A stretch of DNA of 64,000 nucleotides, taken from an uncultured Bacteroidales bacterium. Lineage in GTDB: Bacteria; Bacteroidota; Bacteroidia; Bacteroidales; Paludibacteraceae. A program made the position numbers and the translations under genes. The notes below the pieces were generated by a model, which was given only the letters and a program-made list of their open reading frames with translations, was not told the DNA's origin and made no database searches. The stretch covers positions 237,606 through 301,605 of the forward strand of contig CAMHSB010000001.1 of assembly GCA_946187695.1 (NCBI GenBank), read 5' to 3'. The number at the start of each line of letters is the position of its first letter. Within the stretch, counting starts at the first letter, position 1. Below are positions 48,736-59,444 of this stretch, one piece after another.

Positions 48736-50427
48736 ATGCATATGAAAAAAGGTTTATTGTTTAGCCTCATTGCTGCTACAGTAGTGTTGGCATCGTGTAA
48801 CAAGACGTTACCGAATCCGGATCAGATTACAGTTAACCCGAATCCGCTGCAGTTGAAGGGTGGTAAGGTAGATGCAGAGATCACCGGAACATTCCCGCAG
48901 AAGAAATTTGCCAAGAAGGGTGTACTGGTTGTTACTCCGGTATTGAAGTTTGACGGTCAGGAAGTACTTGGCGAGCCGGTTGTTTACGTTGGTGAGAAAG
49001 CCAAAGAGAACGGTCGTACGGTAGATTACAAGTACGGTGGTACGTACAACCAGAGCTGCTCGTTTGACTTCGTTCCGGCTATGAGGCAATCGGAGTTGTA
49101 CCTGCGTTTTGAGGCACGTGTTGGTAAGAAAGTGATTGAGATTCCGGACCTGAAAGTGGCTGATGGTGTCGTTGTTACGGCTGAGTTGGCACAGGCAAAG
49201 GACAACAAGACCGCTACTACCCCGGATAAGTTCCAACGTGTTATCCAGGAGCTGACCGAGGCTGACATCAAGTTCTTGATCCAGAGCGCAGAGCTCCGTT
49301 CGTCTGAGACGAAGAGCGAGGGTGTAAAGGCTTTGCAGGCTGCCCTCAAGGACGCAAAGGACAACGAGAAGAAAGAGATCAATAAGATCGAGGTTGCCGG
49401 TTATGCATCTCCGGATGGTGGTATGGACCTGAACGAGAAATTGGCTCAAAACCGTCAGAAAGTAGCTGCCAACTTCCTCCAGAAAGACCTGAAGAAGAAC
49501 AAACAAGCGAATGCGATTGAGTCGAATATCACCGCTGAGGACTGGGCCGGTTTCCAGAAAGCAATGGAGAACAGCAATATCCAGGATAAGGACCTCGTAC
49601 TTCGCGTGTTGTCGATGTACAGCGATCCTGAGGAGCGCGAGGCACAAATCAAGAACCTGAGCGCTGTTTATAAGAACATCGCTGACGACATCCTCCCGGC
49701 ATTGCGTCGTAGCCGTCTGATTTTGACGACCGACCTGATCGGTAAGAGTGATGACGAGATCCGCGAGTTGGCAGCTAACGACCCGGCTCAACTGAGTGTA
49801 GAGGAGTTGCTCTATGCCGCTACGCTGACCGAGGACAAGGCAAAGAAGATGGCTATCTATCAGAAAGCTGCTGAGCTCTACAATGACTACCGCGCATGGA
49901 ACGGTATGGGTCAGTTGTATTTCGAGGCTGGTAACTATCCAGATGCAGGTCGTTGCTACCTGAAGGCATTGGAGATCCAACCGAACGATCCGGACGTAAA
50001 CTACAACGCAGGTGTGCTGTTCATCGCTGCAGGTGACTATGAGAAAGCAGAGTACCATCTGGGTAAGGCTGCAGGTACGAAGGGTAACCTGAGTGCTGCT
50101 ATGGGTACGCTCTACACGCAGAAGGGTGACTACGAGGCTGCTAAGAAAGCTTACGGTGAGAACGCAACGAACAACGCTGCTGTTCAGCAGATCCTGGACG
50201 AGGACTATGCTGCTGCATCGAAGACCCTCAACAACGTGAAGGAGCCGAATGCAACGACTGCTTATCTGAAAGCTGTTGTCGGTGCCCGTACGAACGACCG
50301 CGAGGCTGTTTATGCTCACCTCAAGTCGGCTGTGGCACAGGACGCTAACCTCAAAGCTCGCGCTGCGCACGATATCGAGTTTGCGAAGTTCGCTGAGGAG
50401 GCTGAGTTCCAAGCTATCGTTAAATAA
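48736..50427 (+). CDS. Lipoprotein with OmpA-like and TPR regions, probably highly expressed
   Basis: Lipobox LASC; IEVAGYASPDGGMDLNEKLAQNRQKVAANFL; TPRs; strongly biased codon use. Start may be 48742. Confidence 0.8.
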   Translation: MHMKKGLLFSLIAATVVLASCNKTLPNPDQITVNPNPLQLKGGKVDAEITGTFPQKKFAKKGVLVVTPVLKFDGQEVLGEPVVYVGEKAKENGRTVDYKYGGTYNQSCSFDFVPAMRQSELYLRFEARVGKKVIEIPDLKVADGVVVTAELAQAKDNKTATTPDKFQRVIQELTEADIKFLIQSAELRSSETKSEGVKALQAALKDAKDNEKKEINKIEVAGYASPDGGMDLNEKLAQNRQKVAANFLQKDLKKNKQANAIESNITAEDWAGFQKAMENSNIQDKDLVLRVLSMYSDPEEREAQIKNLSAVYKNIADDILPALRRSRLILTTDLIGKSDDEIRELAANDPAQLSVEELLYAATLTEDKAKKMAIYQKAAELYNDYRAWNGMGQLYFEAGNYPDAGRCYLKALEIQPNDPDVNYNAGVLFIAAGDYEKAEYHLGKAAGTKGNLSAAMGTLYTQKGDYEAAKKAYGENATNNAAVQQILDEDYAAASKTLNNVKEPNATTAYLKAVVGARTNDREAVYAHLKSAVAQDANLKARAAHDIEFAKFAEEAEFQAIVK

Positions 50428-50663
50428 TGTCGGTATTATTTCCGAAAGTAAATAAACCCCGTGAGTGGGACTATCGCCCCATTTACTTCGATGAGGAAAA
50501 GGAGGCGCGCAAGGATAAAAGACTTGCGCGTCTTCGTCGCGGGGCTTTCCGTGAGGAGCACGAGAAGAACATGACGGAGCTGCGCAAGAAGAAGCAATCG
50601 AAATTGGCGTTCTGGATTGTGCTGCTCGGGCTGCTTATTTTTGCGTTCTATTTCCTTTTATAA
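50427..50663 (+). CDS. Small conserved membrane protein upstream of mutL
   Basis: Basic/charged N-term and one C-terminal TM. Confidence 0.65.
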   Translation: MSVLFPKVNKPREWDYRPIYFDEEKEARKDKRLARLRRGAFREEHEKNMTELRKKKQSKLAFWIVLLGLLIFAFYFLL

Positions 50664-50687
50664 TACGCGCGTGTAGGCGCGGCACAT

Positions 50688-52478
50688 ATGGATATCATTC
50701 ATCTTTTACCGGACAGCGTAGCAAATCAGATTGCGGCGGGTGAGGTCATTCAGCGCCCGGCATCGTGTCTGAAGGAGCTGGTGGAGAACAGTCTGGACGC
50801 GGGCGCGACCCGTGTGCAGGTCATTGTTCGTGATGCCGGTCGTACGTTGCTGCAGGTGATCGATGACGGTATCGGAATGAGTGAGATGGACGCGCGTTTG
50901 GCGTTTGAGCGCCATGCGACGAGCAAGATCCGCGAGGCGCAGGACTTGTTCAGTTTGCGTACGATGGGTTTCCGCGGGGAGGCGCTAGCGAGCATATGCG
51001 CTGTGGCGCAAGTGGAGATGACGACCCGCCGCAAGGAGGATGAAACAGGTACCTTGATTGAGATTCACGGCTCGGACGTTGTGCGTCAGGAGCCTTGTGC
51101 GTGTCCGGTGGGAACGAATATCAAGGTGAGTAACCTGTTCTTTAATGTGCCGGTACGGCGCAAGTTCCTCAAGACCGACCAAACGGAGTTGCGCAATCTG
51201 CTGACCGAGTTCTACCACATCGTGCTGGTGTATCCGAAAGTGGCTTTCACGTTTGTGCACAACGACGAGATCATCCTGGAATTGCCAGCCGGCACGGAGA
51301 AACAGCGTATTGAGGCGGTGTTCGGCAACCCGAAGAAGAACGTTTATACCTCGGCGTTTGTGGAGGTGAAGACGGAGACGGAGTTGGTGTCCATTCGCGG
51401 CTTTGTGATCAAGCCGGAGAACGCTACAAAAAGGGCAGAGCAGTACTTCTTTGTGAACGGCCGTTACATGCGCCATCCTTACTTCCTGAAGGCCGTTCAG
51501 ACGGCTTATTCGGGGATGTTGACTGCAGACTATCAGCCCTCTTTCTTTATCTATTTTGATATCGCACCGGAGTCGATCGACGTCAATATTCATCCTACGA
51601 AGACGGAGATTAAGTTTGCCGATGAGCAGACTATTTTCCAGATCTTGATGGCTTCTGTCAGGGAGGCTTTGGGTAAGTTCAGCCTGGCGCCGACCATCGA
51701 TTTTGATACGCAGGGCAATATCAATATTCCGCTGCCCACGGATGCACCTGTGAGTCGTCCGCAGTTGACGGTGGACACGAGTTATAATCCTTTCCATACA
51801 CGCGGTGCAATCTATCCCGATCGTGCACCGAAGAACTGGGAGAGCCTGTATGACGGGCTGTCGGAAACTCGAGATCTTGAAATATCAACACCTCGAGAAA
51901 CCGCGATTCCTGATGCCGAGCATGCACCGATTTGGCAGTACGGCGGGAAGTATATTCTGATGCCGAGTGAGGAGGGTTTGATGCTGATCAACCAGCATCG
52001 TGCGCACACGGCGGTGTTGTACGCCCAGTTCATGGAGCAGTTGGGCAATGCGCAGGGCGCGATGCAGCAGTTGCTGTTCCCGGAAGTGATCAGCTTGCCG
52101 CAAGATGACATGATTTTGATGGAGCAGTTGCAACCAGATCTGCGGGCTATCGGCTTCGATCTGGAGCAGTTGAGTCCGGACAGCTATTCGATACAAGGTG
52201 TTCCGGCGCAATTAGCGCAACAGTCTCCTGTGCCGACGCTGCAACATATCCTGACGCAAGTGCGCGACCGAAATGCCGATACGCGTCAGGAATGGCGCGA
52301 GCAGATTGCGCTGACTTTGGCGCAGAATGCGGCTATTCCCTACGGGAAAACTTTGACGGAAACGGAGATGCGGGAGATTGTGGAGAAACTGTTCGCATTG
52401 CCGCAATTCCGTCGTACGAGCGATGGAAAAACCATCGTCTCGCTGATGACAGACGAAGAAATTAACAAACGATTCTAG
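50688..52478 (+). CDS. mutL: DNA mismatch repair protein MutL
   Basis: IAAGEVIQRPASCLKELVENSLDAGAT, DDGIGM, GFRGEALASI. Confidence 0.96.
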   Translation: MDIIHLLPDSVANQIAAGEVIQRPASCLKELVENSLDAGATRVQVIVRDAGRTLLQVIDDGIGMSEMDARLAFERHATSKIREAQDLFSLRTMGFRGEALASICAVAQVEMTTRRKEDETGTLIEIHGSDVVRQEPCACPVGTNIKVSNLFFNVPVRRKFLKTDQTELRNLLTEFYHIVLVYPKVAFTFVHNDEIILELPAGTEKQRIEAVFGNPKKNVYTSAFVEVKTETELVSIRGFVIKPENATKRAEQYFFVNGRYMRHPYFLKAVQTAYSGMLTADYQPSFFIYFDIAPESIDVNIHPTKTEIKFADEQTIFQILMASVREALGKFSLAPTIDFDTQGNINIPLPTDAPVSRPQLTVDTSYNPFHTRGAIYPDRAPKNWESLYDGLSETRDLEISTPRETAIPDAEHAPIWQYGGKYILMPSEEGLMLINQHRAHTAVLYAQFMEQLGNAQGAMQQLLFPEVISLPQDDMILMEQLQPDLRAIGFDLEQLSPDSYSIQGVPAQLAQQSPVPTLQHILTQVRDRNADTRQEWREQIALTLAQNAAIPYGKTLTETEMREIVEKLFALPQFRRTSDGKTIVSLMTDEEINKRF

Positions 52479-52481
52479 TAT

Positions 52482-53309
52482 ATGAGAAACGCTATTGTAT
52501 GCTGCATTTATGCAGCGTTGATGATTGCTTGCACGCCGCAAGATCATCTGACCATTCTGCACACGAACGACACGCATTCGCAGGTGGAGCCTAAGGCCAA
52601 CGATCAGGGTGGCTATGCCCGTCGTATGGGTATGATCCGTGAGGAACGTAAGGCAGACAAGCACCTGTTGCTGGTGGATGCCGGAGATTTTAGTCAGGGC
52701 ACGCCGTATTTCAATTTCTATAAGGGACGTGTGGAATTGCAGGCCATGAACAGGATGGGCTACGATGCCGGAACACTCGGAAATCATGAGTTTGATAACG
52801 GTCTCGATACCCTCGCTGAAGTCATTCGTTCGACGGCTAAATTCCCGATTGTATGTGCCAATTATGACTTCACTGGCACGGCGATGGAAGGGGTCGTGAA
52901 GCCTTATACCATCGTCCGTAAGGGCGGTTTGAAGATCGGTATTTTTGGACTCGGTTGTGATCCGAAGGGTATCATCTCGGACAAGAATTTCCAGCCGGCT
53001 GTTTATCTGGATCCTTATCCGGTTGCACAGGCGATGGCGGATACCCTTCGTGCGCAAAAATGCGACATTGTGGTGTGCCTGAGTCATATGGGAACTTACG
53101 GAAAAGCCCCCGAAGACGTGTGCGATGTGCAACTGGCGCAACATACACGCGGCATCGATGTTATTATCGGCGGACATACCCATAAATTATATGATAATTT
53201 ACGAGTGCCCAATTTGGATGGAGACAGTATTCCGGTGGCCCAAATGGGCAAGAGTGGAGTCTTTTTAGGCAAAATAATGCTACATTTAGGTGACAAAATC
53301 GAAAAATAA
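52482..53309 (+). CDS. Metallophosphatase, UshA-type N-terminal domain only (lipoprotein)
   Basis: LTILHTNDTHSQ, DAGDFSQGTP, GNHEFDNG, GGHTHK. Confidence 0.9.
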   Translation: MRNAIVCCIYAALMIACTPQDHLTILHTNDTHSQVEPKANDQGGYARRMGMIREERKADKHLLLVDAGDFSQGTPYFNFYKGRVELQAMNRMGYDAGTLGNHEFDNGLDTLAEVIRSTAKFPIVCANYDFTGTAMEGVVKPYTIVRKGGLKIGIFGLGCDPKGIISDKNFQPAVYLDPYPVAQAMADTLRAQKCDIVVCLSHMGTYGKAPEDVCDVQLAQHTRGIDVIIGGHTHKLYDNLRVPNLDGDSIPVAQMGKSGVFLGKIMLHLGDKIEK

Positions 53310-53319
53310 GACAAAAAAA

Positions 53320-53351
53320 TTTGGTCAATTCAAAAAATTGTAGTAATTTTG
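53320..53351 (+). promoter_or_regulatory. acpP promoter TTTG-N20-TAATTTTG
   Basis: Motif and spacing; ~80-nt leader to acpP. Confidence 0.85.
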
Positions 53352-53436
53352 TGCCGTTTTTCCGAAATGCGCGGAAATAGAAGAGTACGATATTTAATAA
53401 AAACACATAAATAATAACGCTAAAATTTTTAGTATT

Positions 53437-53676
53437 ATGGCAGAAATTGAAGCAAAAGTAAAAGCAATCATTGCTGATAAATTGGGTGTAGAAGAGTCTC
53501 AAATCACGAACGAGGCAAACTTCCAAACGGATCTGGGCGCTGATTCTCTTGACACGGTTGAGATGATCATGGAGTTCGAGAAAGAGTTCAACGTAGAGAT
53601 TCCGGACGAGGATACGCAGAAGATTGCTACCGTAGGCGATGCAATCGCTTATGTAGAGAAGAAAGCTGGTAAGTAA
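53437..53676 (+). CDS. acpP: Acyl carrier protein
   Basis: [16 protein letters not shown]. Confidence 0.97.
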   Translation: MAEIEAKVKAIIADKLGVEESQITNEANFQTDLGADSLDTVEMIMEFEKEFNVEIPDEDTQKIATVGDAIAYVEKKAGK

Positions 53677-53697
53677 TTTTCTTTTCATCTGAGTTTG

Positions 53698-53734
53698 CGA
53701 GTTTACGGGAAAACTGTAAACTCGTATCCTTTTT
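53698..53734 (+). terminator. Terminator/attenuator between acpP and fabF
   Basis: 9-bp perfect stem CGAGTTTAC/GTAAACTCG followed by TATCCTTTTT. Confidence 0.7.
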
Positions 53735-53755
53735 ATATTTGTACGAAGAAAAACT

Positions 53756-55015
53756 ATGCAATTAAAACGAGTTGTTATAACAGGATTAGGCGCGCTTACG
53801 CCCGTGGGAAACTCTGCGCCGGAAACATGGCAGGCATTGATTAATGGCGTGAGCGGAATAGCTCCGATCACCGCTTTTGATGCCACGAATTTTAAGACGC
53901 AATTTGCCGGAGAAGTGAAGAATTTTGATCCGACTCCGCTGATTGATCGCAAAGAGGCGCGCAAGATGGATCGCTATTCGCAGTTCTCTGTTTGGGTGGC
54001 TGACGAGGCACTTAAAGACAGCGGTCTCGACCTGGAGAAGGAAGATCGCAGCCGAGTAGGTGTTATCTGGGGCTCCGGTATGGGTGGCTTGCAGAGTACC
54101 GAATCGGAGATCATCGATTTCGCCAAAGGCGACGGTGTGCCGCGTTTCAATCCGTTCATGATCCCGAAGGCTATTCCGTCTATCGCAGCGGGTCAAATCT
54201 CGATCCGTTTCGGTCTCGGTGGCCCGAGTTACTCGGTGAGCACAGCTTGTTCGTCGTCGTCCCACGCAGTAGGTTCGGCTTTCGACCAGCTTCGTCTGGG
54301 CCATGCCGACGTGCTTCTGACAGGAGGCGCAGATGCGGATGTGACCTATACCGGTGTAGGCGGATTTAACTCGTTGCACGCATTGTCCACCAATAACGAG
54401 CATCCCGAGACCGCCAGCCGTCCGTTCTCCAAGAGTCGTGATGGATTCGTGCTGGGCGAAGGAGCGGCTTGCCTGATCATGGAGGAGTACGAGCATGCCA
54501 TAGCCCGCGGCGCGAAGATCTACGCAGAGATCGTGGGTGTCGGTATGACTTCGGATGCTTACCACATGACCGCCCCCGATCCCGAAGGAAAAGGTGCGGA
54601 GCGTGTGATGCGTCAGGCGCTCAAGGATGCGAACCTGGAGCCGGAGAAGATCGATTTTATCAACACGCACGGTACCTCGACGCCGCTTGGTGACGTGACC
54701 GAGGTGAAGGCTATCCAGCGTGTGTTCGGCGAGCATGTATATGATATGAATCTGGACTCGACCAAGTCCATGACCGGTCATCTGATCGGTGCAACGGGTG
54801 CAGTAGAGGCCTTAGCTTGTATTATGGCGTTGAAAGAAGGTATCATCCCGCCGACGATCAATCATGATCCGGAAGACAAGGACGAAGAGATCGATTATCG
54901 GATCAACTTCACTTTCGACAAGGCGCAGAAACGCGATATTCACTATGCGCTGAGCAATACCTTCGGTTTTGGCGGACACAATGCATGTCTGATCTTTAAG
55001 AAATGGGAAGAGTGA
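53756..55015 (+). CDS. fabF: Beta-ketoacyl-ACP synthase II
   Basis: VSTACSSSSHAVG, NTHGTSTPLGD, NTFGFGGHNACL. Confidence 0.96.
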   Translation: MQLKRVVITGLGALTPVGNSAPETWQALINGVSGIAPITAFDATNFKTQFAGEVKNFDPTPLIDRKEARKMDRYSQFSVWVADEALKDSGLDLEKEDRSRVGVIWGSGMGGLQSTESEIIDFAKGDGVPRFNPFMIPKAIPSIAAGQISIRFGLGGPSYSVSTACSSSSHAVGSAFDQLRLGHADVLLTGGADADVTYTGVGGFNSLHALSTNNEHPETASRPFSKSRDGFVLGEGAACLIMEEYEHAIARGAKIYAEIVGVGMTSDAYHMTAPDPEGKGAERVMRQALKDANLEPEKIDFINTHGTSTPLGDVTEVKAIQRVFGEHVYDMNLDSTKSMTGHLIGATGAVEALACIMALKEGIIPPTINHDPEDKDEEIDYRINFTFDKAQKRDIHYALSNTFGFGGHNACLIFKKWEE

Positions 55016-55060
55016 CCCATATATTCACTCGATTAGTCACATAAATTTATTTAAGGTATT

Positions 55061-55255
55061 ATGATCGCAAAAATTGGAGCAAACGCAGGCCTCGTATGGG
55101 GTGCGTTGCAGAATGGTGCCTTGGATTTGAAGGCCCTCAAAAAAGCTACCAAACTGAAGAACGACGAGTTGGCTTTCGCCCTCGGATGGCTCGCACGCGA
55201 GAACAAACTGACTTTCGCTGAGAAAGAAGGTGAGATCATCGTTTCTTTAGCATAA
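55061..55255 (+). CDS. Small winged helix-turn-helix domain protein
   Basis: 64 aa: [37 protein letters not shown]. Confidence 0.75.
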   Translation: MIAKIGANAGLVWGALQNGALDLKALKKATKLKNDELAFALGWLARENKLTFAEKEGEIIVSLA

Positions 55256-55257
55256 GT

Positions 55258-56262
55258 ATGGTAATTGCTATCGTAGGCGCCTCTGGCGCCGTCGGACAGG
55301 AGTTGCTGGCTGTTCTCGAACAGCGGCAATTCCCGCTCTCCGAACTACGATTATTCGGATCGGAGCGAAGTGCCGGCACAACATACCTGTTTCGTGGCAA
55401 AAAGTACGAAGTACAATTGTTACAACATAACGACGCTTTCAAGGGCGTCAATATTGCTTTTGTCTCCGCGGGTGCGAGCGTGTCACGTGCGTACGCGGAG
55501 GATATCACCCGTTTCGGAGCCATCATGATTGACAACTCATCCGCCTTCCGCATGGATGAGGACGTGCCGTTGGTGGTACCCGAAGTCAATGCTGCGGATG
55601 CACTCAATCGTCCGCGAAATATCATCGCCAACCCGAACTGTACGACGATCCAGATGGTGGTCGCCCTGCAGGCTATCGAAAACCTGAGTCATATCCGTCG
55701 GGTCCATGTAGCTACTTATCAGGCGGCTTCGGGCGCCGGGGCACAGGCGATGAAAGAGCTCGAGACCCAATACCGTCAGGTGCTGAACGGCGAAGAAGTG
55801 ACGGTCAATAAGTTCGCGTATCAGTTGGCGTATAATCTCATCCCGCATATCGATGTCTTCACTGACAACGGTTACACCAAAGAGGAGATGAAGATGTTCA
55901 ACGAGACGCGTAAGATCATGCACTCGGATGTCAAGGTCAGTGCGACCTGTGTGAGGGTGCCATCGCTCCGGGCACATAGCGAGAGCGTGTGGGTGGAGAC
56001 CGAACGACCAATCAGCGTCGAGGAAGCCAAAGCGGCTTTTGCGAAGGCGAAGGGCTGCGTGCTGATGGACGATCCGGAGAATAAGATTTACCCCATGCCG
56101 CTGTTCTTGAGCGGAAAAGATGAGGTCTTTATCGGTCGTATCCGTAAGGACCTGACCGACGAGAACGGACTCAGTTTCTGGTGTGTGAGTGACCAGATTC
56201 GTAAGGGCGCCGCACTCAATGCCGTACAAATAGCCGAATGGCTGATTGCCAATGACAAATGA
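55258..56262 (+). CDS. asd: Aspartate-semialdehyde dehydrogenase
   Basis: [34 protein letters not shown]. Confidence 0.95.
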   Translation: MVIAIVGASGAVGQELLAVLEQRQFPLSELRLFGSERSAGTTYLFRGKKYEVQLLQHNDAFKGVNIAFVSAGASVSRAYAEDITRFGAIMIDNSSAFRMDEDVPLVVPEVNAADALNRPRNIIANPNCTTIQMVVALQAIENLSHIRRVHVATYQAASGAGAQAMKELETQYRQVLNGEEVTVNKFAYQLAYNLIPHIDVFTDNGYTKEEMKMFNETRKIMHSDVKVSATCVRVPSLRAHSESVWVETERPISVEEAKAAFAKAKGCVLMDDPENKIYPMPLFLSGKDEVFIGRIRKDLTDENGLSFWCVSDQIRKGAALNAVQIAEWLIANDK

Positions 56263-56274
56263 CCAATCACAAAT
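56247..56274. repeat. Heptanucleotide repeat array TGCCAAT GACAAAT GACCAAT CACAAAT spanning asd stop and U32 start
   Basis: Four consecutive 7-bp units; shares GACAAATGACCAAT with 15905-15918. Confidence 0.85.
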
Positions 56275-57514
56275 AGAGATCATGGCTCCGGTGGGGTGCT
56301 GGGAGAGTTTGGCTGCGGCTATTCAGGCCGGGGCAACCAGCGTCTATTTCGGTATCGAGCACCTGAATATGCGTGCCCGCAGTTCGGTCAATTTCACGAC
56401 GGACGATATGTCCACCATTGTGGCAACATGCCGCGAAGCGGGTGTGAAGACCTATCTGACTGTTAACACGGTCATGTATCCTGAAGACCTGCCGCTGATG
56501 CGTGAGATCGTGGAAAAGGCCCACGCCGTTGGTGTCGATGCGGTCATCGCGAGCGATATTGCGGTCATGCAGTACGCTAATTCGATCGGTCAGGAGGTGC
56601 ATCTCTCTACCCAACTCAATATCGCCAACACCGAGTCGCTCAAGTTCTACGCGCAGTTTGCGGATGTCGTGGTCTTGGCGCGCGAACTGAACATGGAGCA
56701 GGTGGCGTCTGTCTATCGCGATATCCAAGCGCAACATATATGCGGCCGCGGCGGACAACCGATTCGTATCGAGATGTTCTGTCATGGTGCGCTCTGCATG
56801 GCGGTGAGCGGCAAATGCTATCTGAGCCTCAATAACTACGGCCTTTCCGCCAACCGCGGTGCCTGCGTGCAGGTCTGCCGTCGGGGTTATACGGTGAAGG
56901 ACAAGTCTTCGGATATGGAGCTCGATATCGACAACCAATACATCATGTCGCCCAAGGATCTGAAGACCATTCATTTCCTCAATAAGATGCTCGACGCTGG
57001 CGTTCGCGTGCTCAAGATCGAAGGCCGTGCCCGCGGAGCGGAGTACGTATCTACCGTAGTGAAGTGCTATAAAGAAGCCGTGGAGGCTTGGCAGAAAGGT
57101 GAGTACGCCCACGACGAGATCATCCTGCCCAAGATCGCCGATTGGAACGAACGATTGAGCCGCGTCTTCAACCGCGGTTTCTGGGACGGCTATTACCAAG
57201 GACAGAAATTGGGCGAATGGACACATTCGTACGGCAACAAAGCAACCCGCAAGAAGATCTATGCCGCCAAGTGCACCAATTTTTTCAAGAACCTGAGTGT
57301 GGCGGAGTTCCTTGTCGAGGCGGTGGACACTATCGAAGAGGGACAGGAGCTGCTGATCACCGGCGAGACCACCGGTGTGTATGAATGTAAGGCTGTGGGG
57401 CTGCGGGATACCGATGGTCACCCTACCAAACAAGTTAAACAAGGACAATTCTTCTCGCTTAAGACGGACACTTTGCTTCGTCGCGGCGATAAACTATATC
57501 TATGGACGGAGTAA
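56252..57514 (+). CDS. U32 family peptidase
   Basis: [43 protein letters not shown]. Confidence 0.92.
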   Translation: MTNDQSQIEIMAPVGCWESLAAAIQAGATSVYFGIEHLNMRARSSVNFTTDDMSTIVATCREAGVKTYLTVNTVMYPEDLPLMREIVEKAHAVGVDAVIASDIAVMQYANSIGQEVHLSTQLNIANTESLKFYAQFADVVVLARELNMEQVASVYRDIQAQHICGRGGQPIRIEMFCHGALCMAVSGKCYLSLNNYGLSANRGACVQVCRRGYTVKDKSSDMELDIDNQYIMSPKDLKTIHFLNKMLDAGVRVLKIEGRARGAEYVSTVVKCYKEAVEAWQKGEYAHDEIILPKIADWNERLSRVFNRGFWDGYYQGQKLGEWTHSYGNKATRKKIYAAKCTNFFKNLSVAEFLVEAVDTIEEGQELLITGETTGVYECKAVGLRDTDGHPTKQVKQGQFFSLKTDTLLRRGDKLYLWTE

Positions 57515-58155
57515 TGCACATCGTATCGATGATGAGTGCCCCCTGGTGCGGATGGACGATGTTGGTACTGCTTCTTTTCGCAGTGCTGGCGGAGGTGACG
57601 CAGCCCGGGGTGATCACGCAGACACTCTCGTCCCTCACGGCCCGTACGGACCGTACGTACAAGGACTCGCCAACTACGTTCATGGGCCAGCTCTGTATAT
57701 CGCTGTTCCGTATCGGCACGCCGGCTGTGGCACTGTGCCTGTGCTTCTTGCCGGCGCAGCACGCCTCTTTTGTGGCATTCTGGGCCGTGTGCGGAGTCAT
57801 CTTAGCGGTGTTGTTGGTGAAGATGTTGTGCAACGTGTTGTTGGACTACACCTTCTCGTTCACCCGCCGTTTCGGTGACCCTTACGAGCATTACGGCAAT
57901 ATCGCGACACTCAGTACGGCCGTGCTCTATCCTGCACTCTTAGTGCTGTTGCGAATTCCGGACCAACAGATTGCACAATGGACGGTAGGCATCATCGCCT
58001 TGTTGTTCCTCTGCCTCTGGCTCTACCGTGCCGCCCGTACTTTTGTGGTCTCCCTGTCCGCTATCCTGTACCTCTTGCTGTACATCCTGACGTTGGAGGT
58101 CCTGCCGATGGTGGCTTGCATTTATTGTTCTGCAAAATTGATAATGATCCTATGA
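57502..58155 (+). CDS. DUF4271-like membrane protein
   Basis: Multiple TM; position directly upstream of hemD. Confidence 0.7.
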   Translation: MDGVMHIVSMMSAPWCGWTMLVLLLFAVLAEVTQPGVITQTLSSLTARTDRTYKDSPTTFMGQLCISLFRIGTPAVALCLCFLPAQHASFVAFWAVCGVILAVLLVKMLCNVLLDYTFSFTRRFGDPYEHYGNIATLSTAVLYPALLVLLRIPDQQIAQWTVGIIALLFLCLWLYRAARTFVVSLSAILYLLLYILTLEVLPMVACIYCSAKLIMIL

Positions 58156-58898
58156 TACAACGAATTCTTTTTTCTCAACCCCGCCCGACGACCGAGCATA
58201 ATCCCTACTCCCGATTGGAGGATCAGTTCGGTGTGAAGTGCGATTTCTACCAGTTCATTCATATCGAAGGACTGGAGGCGCGGGAGTTTCGGCAGCAACA
58301 CATTAACCCGCTCGATTACACGGCGGTGATCCTCAACTCCCGTCTGGGCGCTGAGCATTATTTCCGTCTTTGCGAGGAGATGCGTCTGAATGTGCCCGAC
58401 TCCATGCATTACTACTGTAACTCCGAACAGGTGGGGCTTTATTTGCAGAAATTCATTAACTACCGCAAACGGAAGGTCTTCTTCCCCGAGAGCGGCAATA
58501 AGTTTGAATCGCTCTTGCCGGCAATGCACCGTCGCCCGAATGAGAAATACCTCATGGTCCTCTCCGATATCCATACCGACGAGCAGATCAATATGTTTGC
58601 AGAGAACGGTGTGGAGGTGACGCCGGCGATCATGTACCGCACGGTGACCACTCCCTGGCCGGCAGACAAACCGTTTGACTACGACCTCATTGCCCTCTTT
58701 ACGCCGGCAGGTGTGACCTCGTTACGGGAGAATTTCCCCGATTGGAAACAAGGCAAGACGCTCATCGCTGCTTTCGGCGAGGGTACGATCCGTGCGCTCG
58801 AAGAGGCAGGTTACCGCGTGGATATAGAGGCCGGGCAAGGAAAAGAGTTTGCGTCGCTACCTATGGCGATCGCGGACTATCTGGATAAGAATGCCTAA
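58152..58898 (+). CDS. hemD: Uroporphyrinogen-III synthase
   Basis: Bacteroidetes-type HemD; start MIQRILFSQPRP with ATGA overlap. Confidence 0.85.
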   Translation: MIQRILFSQPRPTTEHNPYSRLEDQFGVKCDFYQFIHIEGLEAREFRQQHINPLDYTAVILNSRLGAEHYFRLCEEMRLNVPDSMHYYCNSEQVGLYLQKFINYRKRKVFFPESGNKFESLLPAMHRRPNEKYLMVLSDIHTDEQINMFAENGVEVTPAIMYRTVTTPWPADKPFDYDLIALFTPAGVTSLRENFPDWKQGKTLIAAFGEGTIRALEEAGYRVDIEAGQGKEFASLPMAIADYLDKNA

Positions 58899-59238
58899 TA
58901 CGTTCCCCAAACATAACAAACTCTGCGGACAGGAACGCATTGCGGCCCTGTACAAAGAAGGGAAACGTTTTACGGCGTGGCCGTTGCGGGTGACGTATCT
59001 GCCGATCGAGATGGATACCCAAATCCTCGTTTGGGCACCCAAATCGCTCTTCAAACGGGCGGTCAAACGCAATCACCTGCGTCGGCTGATGCGCGAGGCC
59101 TATCGTTTACACAAGGATATATTGGGCGATCAGCATTACCAGATTGCGTTTAACTATATGGACAAAGAGGAACAATCCTTTGCTGTGATCGAAAAAGCCA
59201 TATGCAAATCTCTAAAGAAGATATCCGAACAGTCGTAA
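58891..59238 (+). CDS. rnpA: Ribonuclease P protein component
   Basis: [20 protein letters not shown]; start reset to [11 protein letters not shown]. Confidence 0.93.
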   Translation: MPNTFPKHNKLCGQERIAALYKEGKRFTAWPLRVTYLPIEMDTQILVWAPKSLFKRAVKRNHLRRLMREAYRLHKDILGDQHYQIAFNYMDKEEQSFAVIEKAICKSLKKISEQS

Positions 59239-59444
59239 GGAAGGCGTTTCTGTTGCCGGTTTATTTCTACCGCGTCTTCATCTCGCCCCTCACGCCTCCC
59301 TCGTGCCGATACACACCGACGTGCAGCCAGTACATGGTGGAAGCCGTCCTCAAACACGGTATCTTCAAAGGCGGTTGGCTTGGCATCAAACGTATCCTGC
59401 GTTGTCACCCCTGGGGCGGCTCCGGTTACGATCCTGTCCCTTAA
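59202..59444 (+). CDS. yidD: Membrane protein insertion efficiency factor YidD
   Basis: [19 protein letters not shown]...[14 protein letters not shown]. Confidence 0.95.
   Translation: MQISKEDIRTVVRKAFLLPVYFYRVFISPLTPPSCRYTPTCSQYMVEAVLKHGIFKGGWLGIKRILRCHPWGGSGYDPVP

Noticed and set aside
48808-50412. 534-aa minus-strand ORF antisense to OmpA/TPR lipoprotein
   Set aside because: Shadow ORF of a highly codon-biased gene; composition rich in L/V/R/C typical of antisense frames
53360-53436. Long AT-rich acpP leader as possible riboswitch
   Set aside because: Only weak short hairpins (CTAAAATTTTTAG, CCGAAATGCGCGG); no known aptamer core recognised
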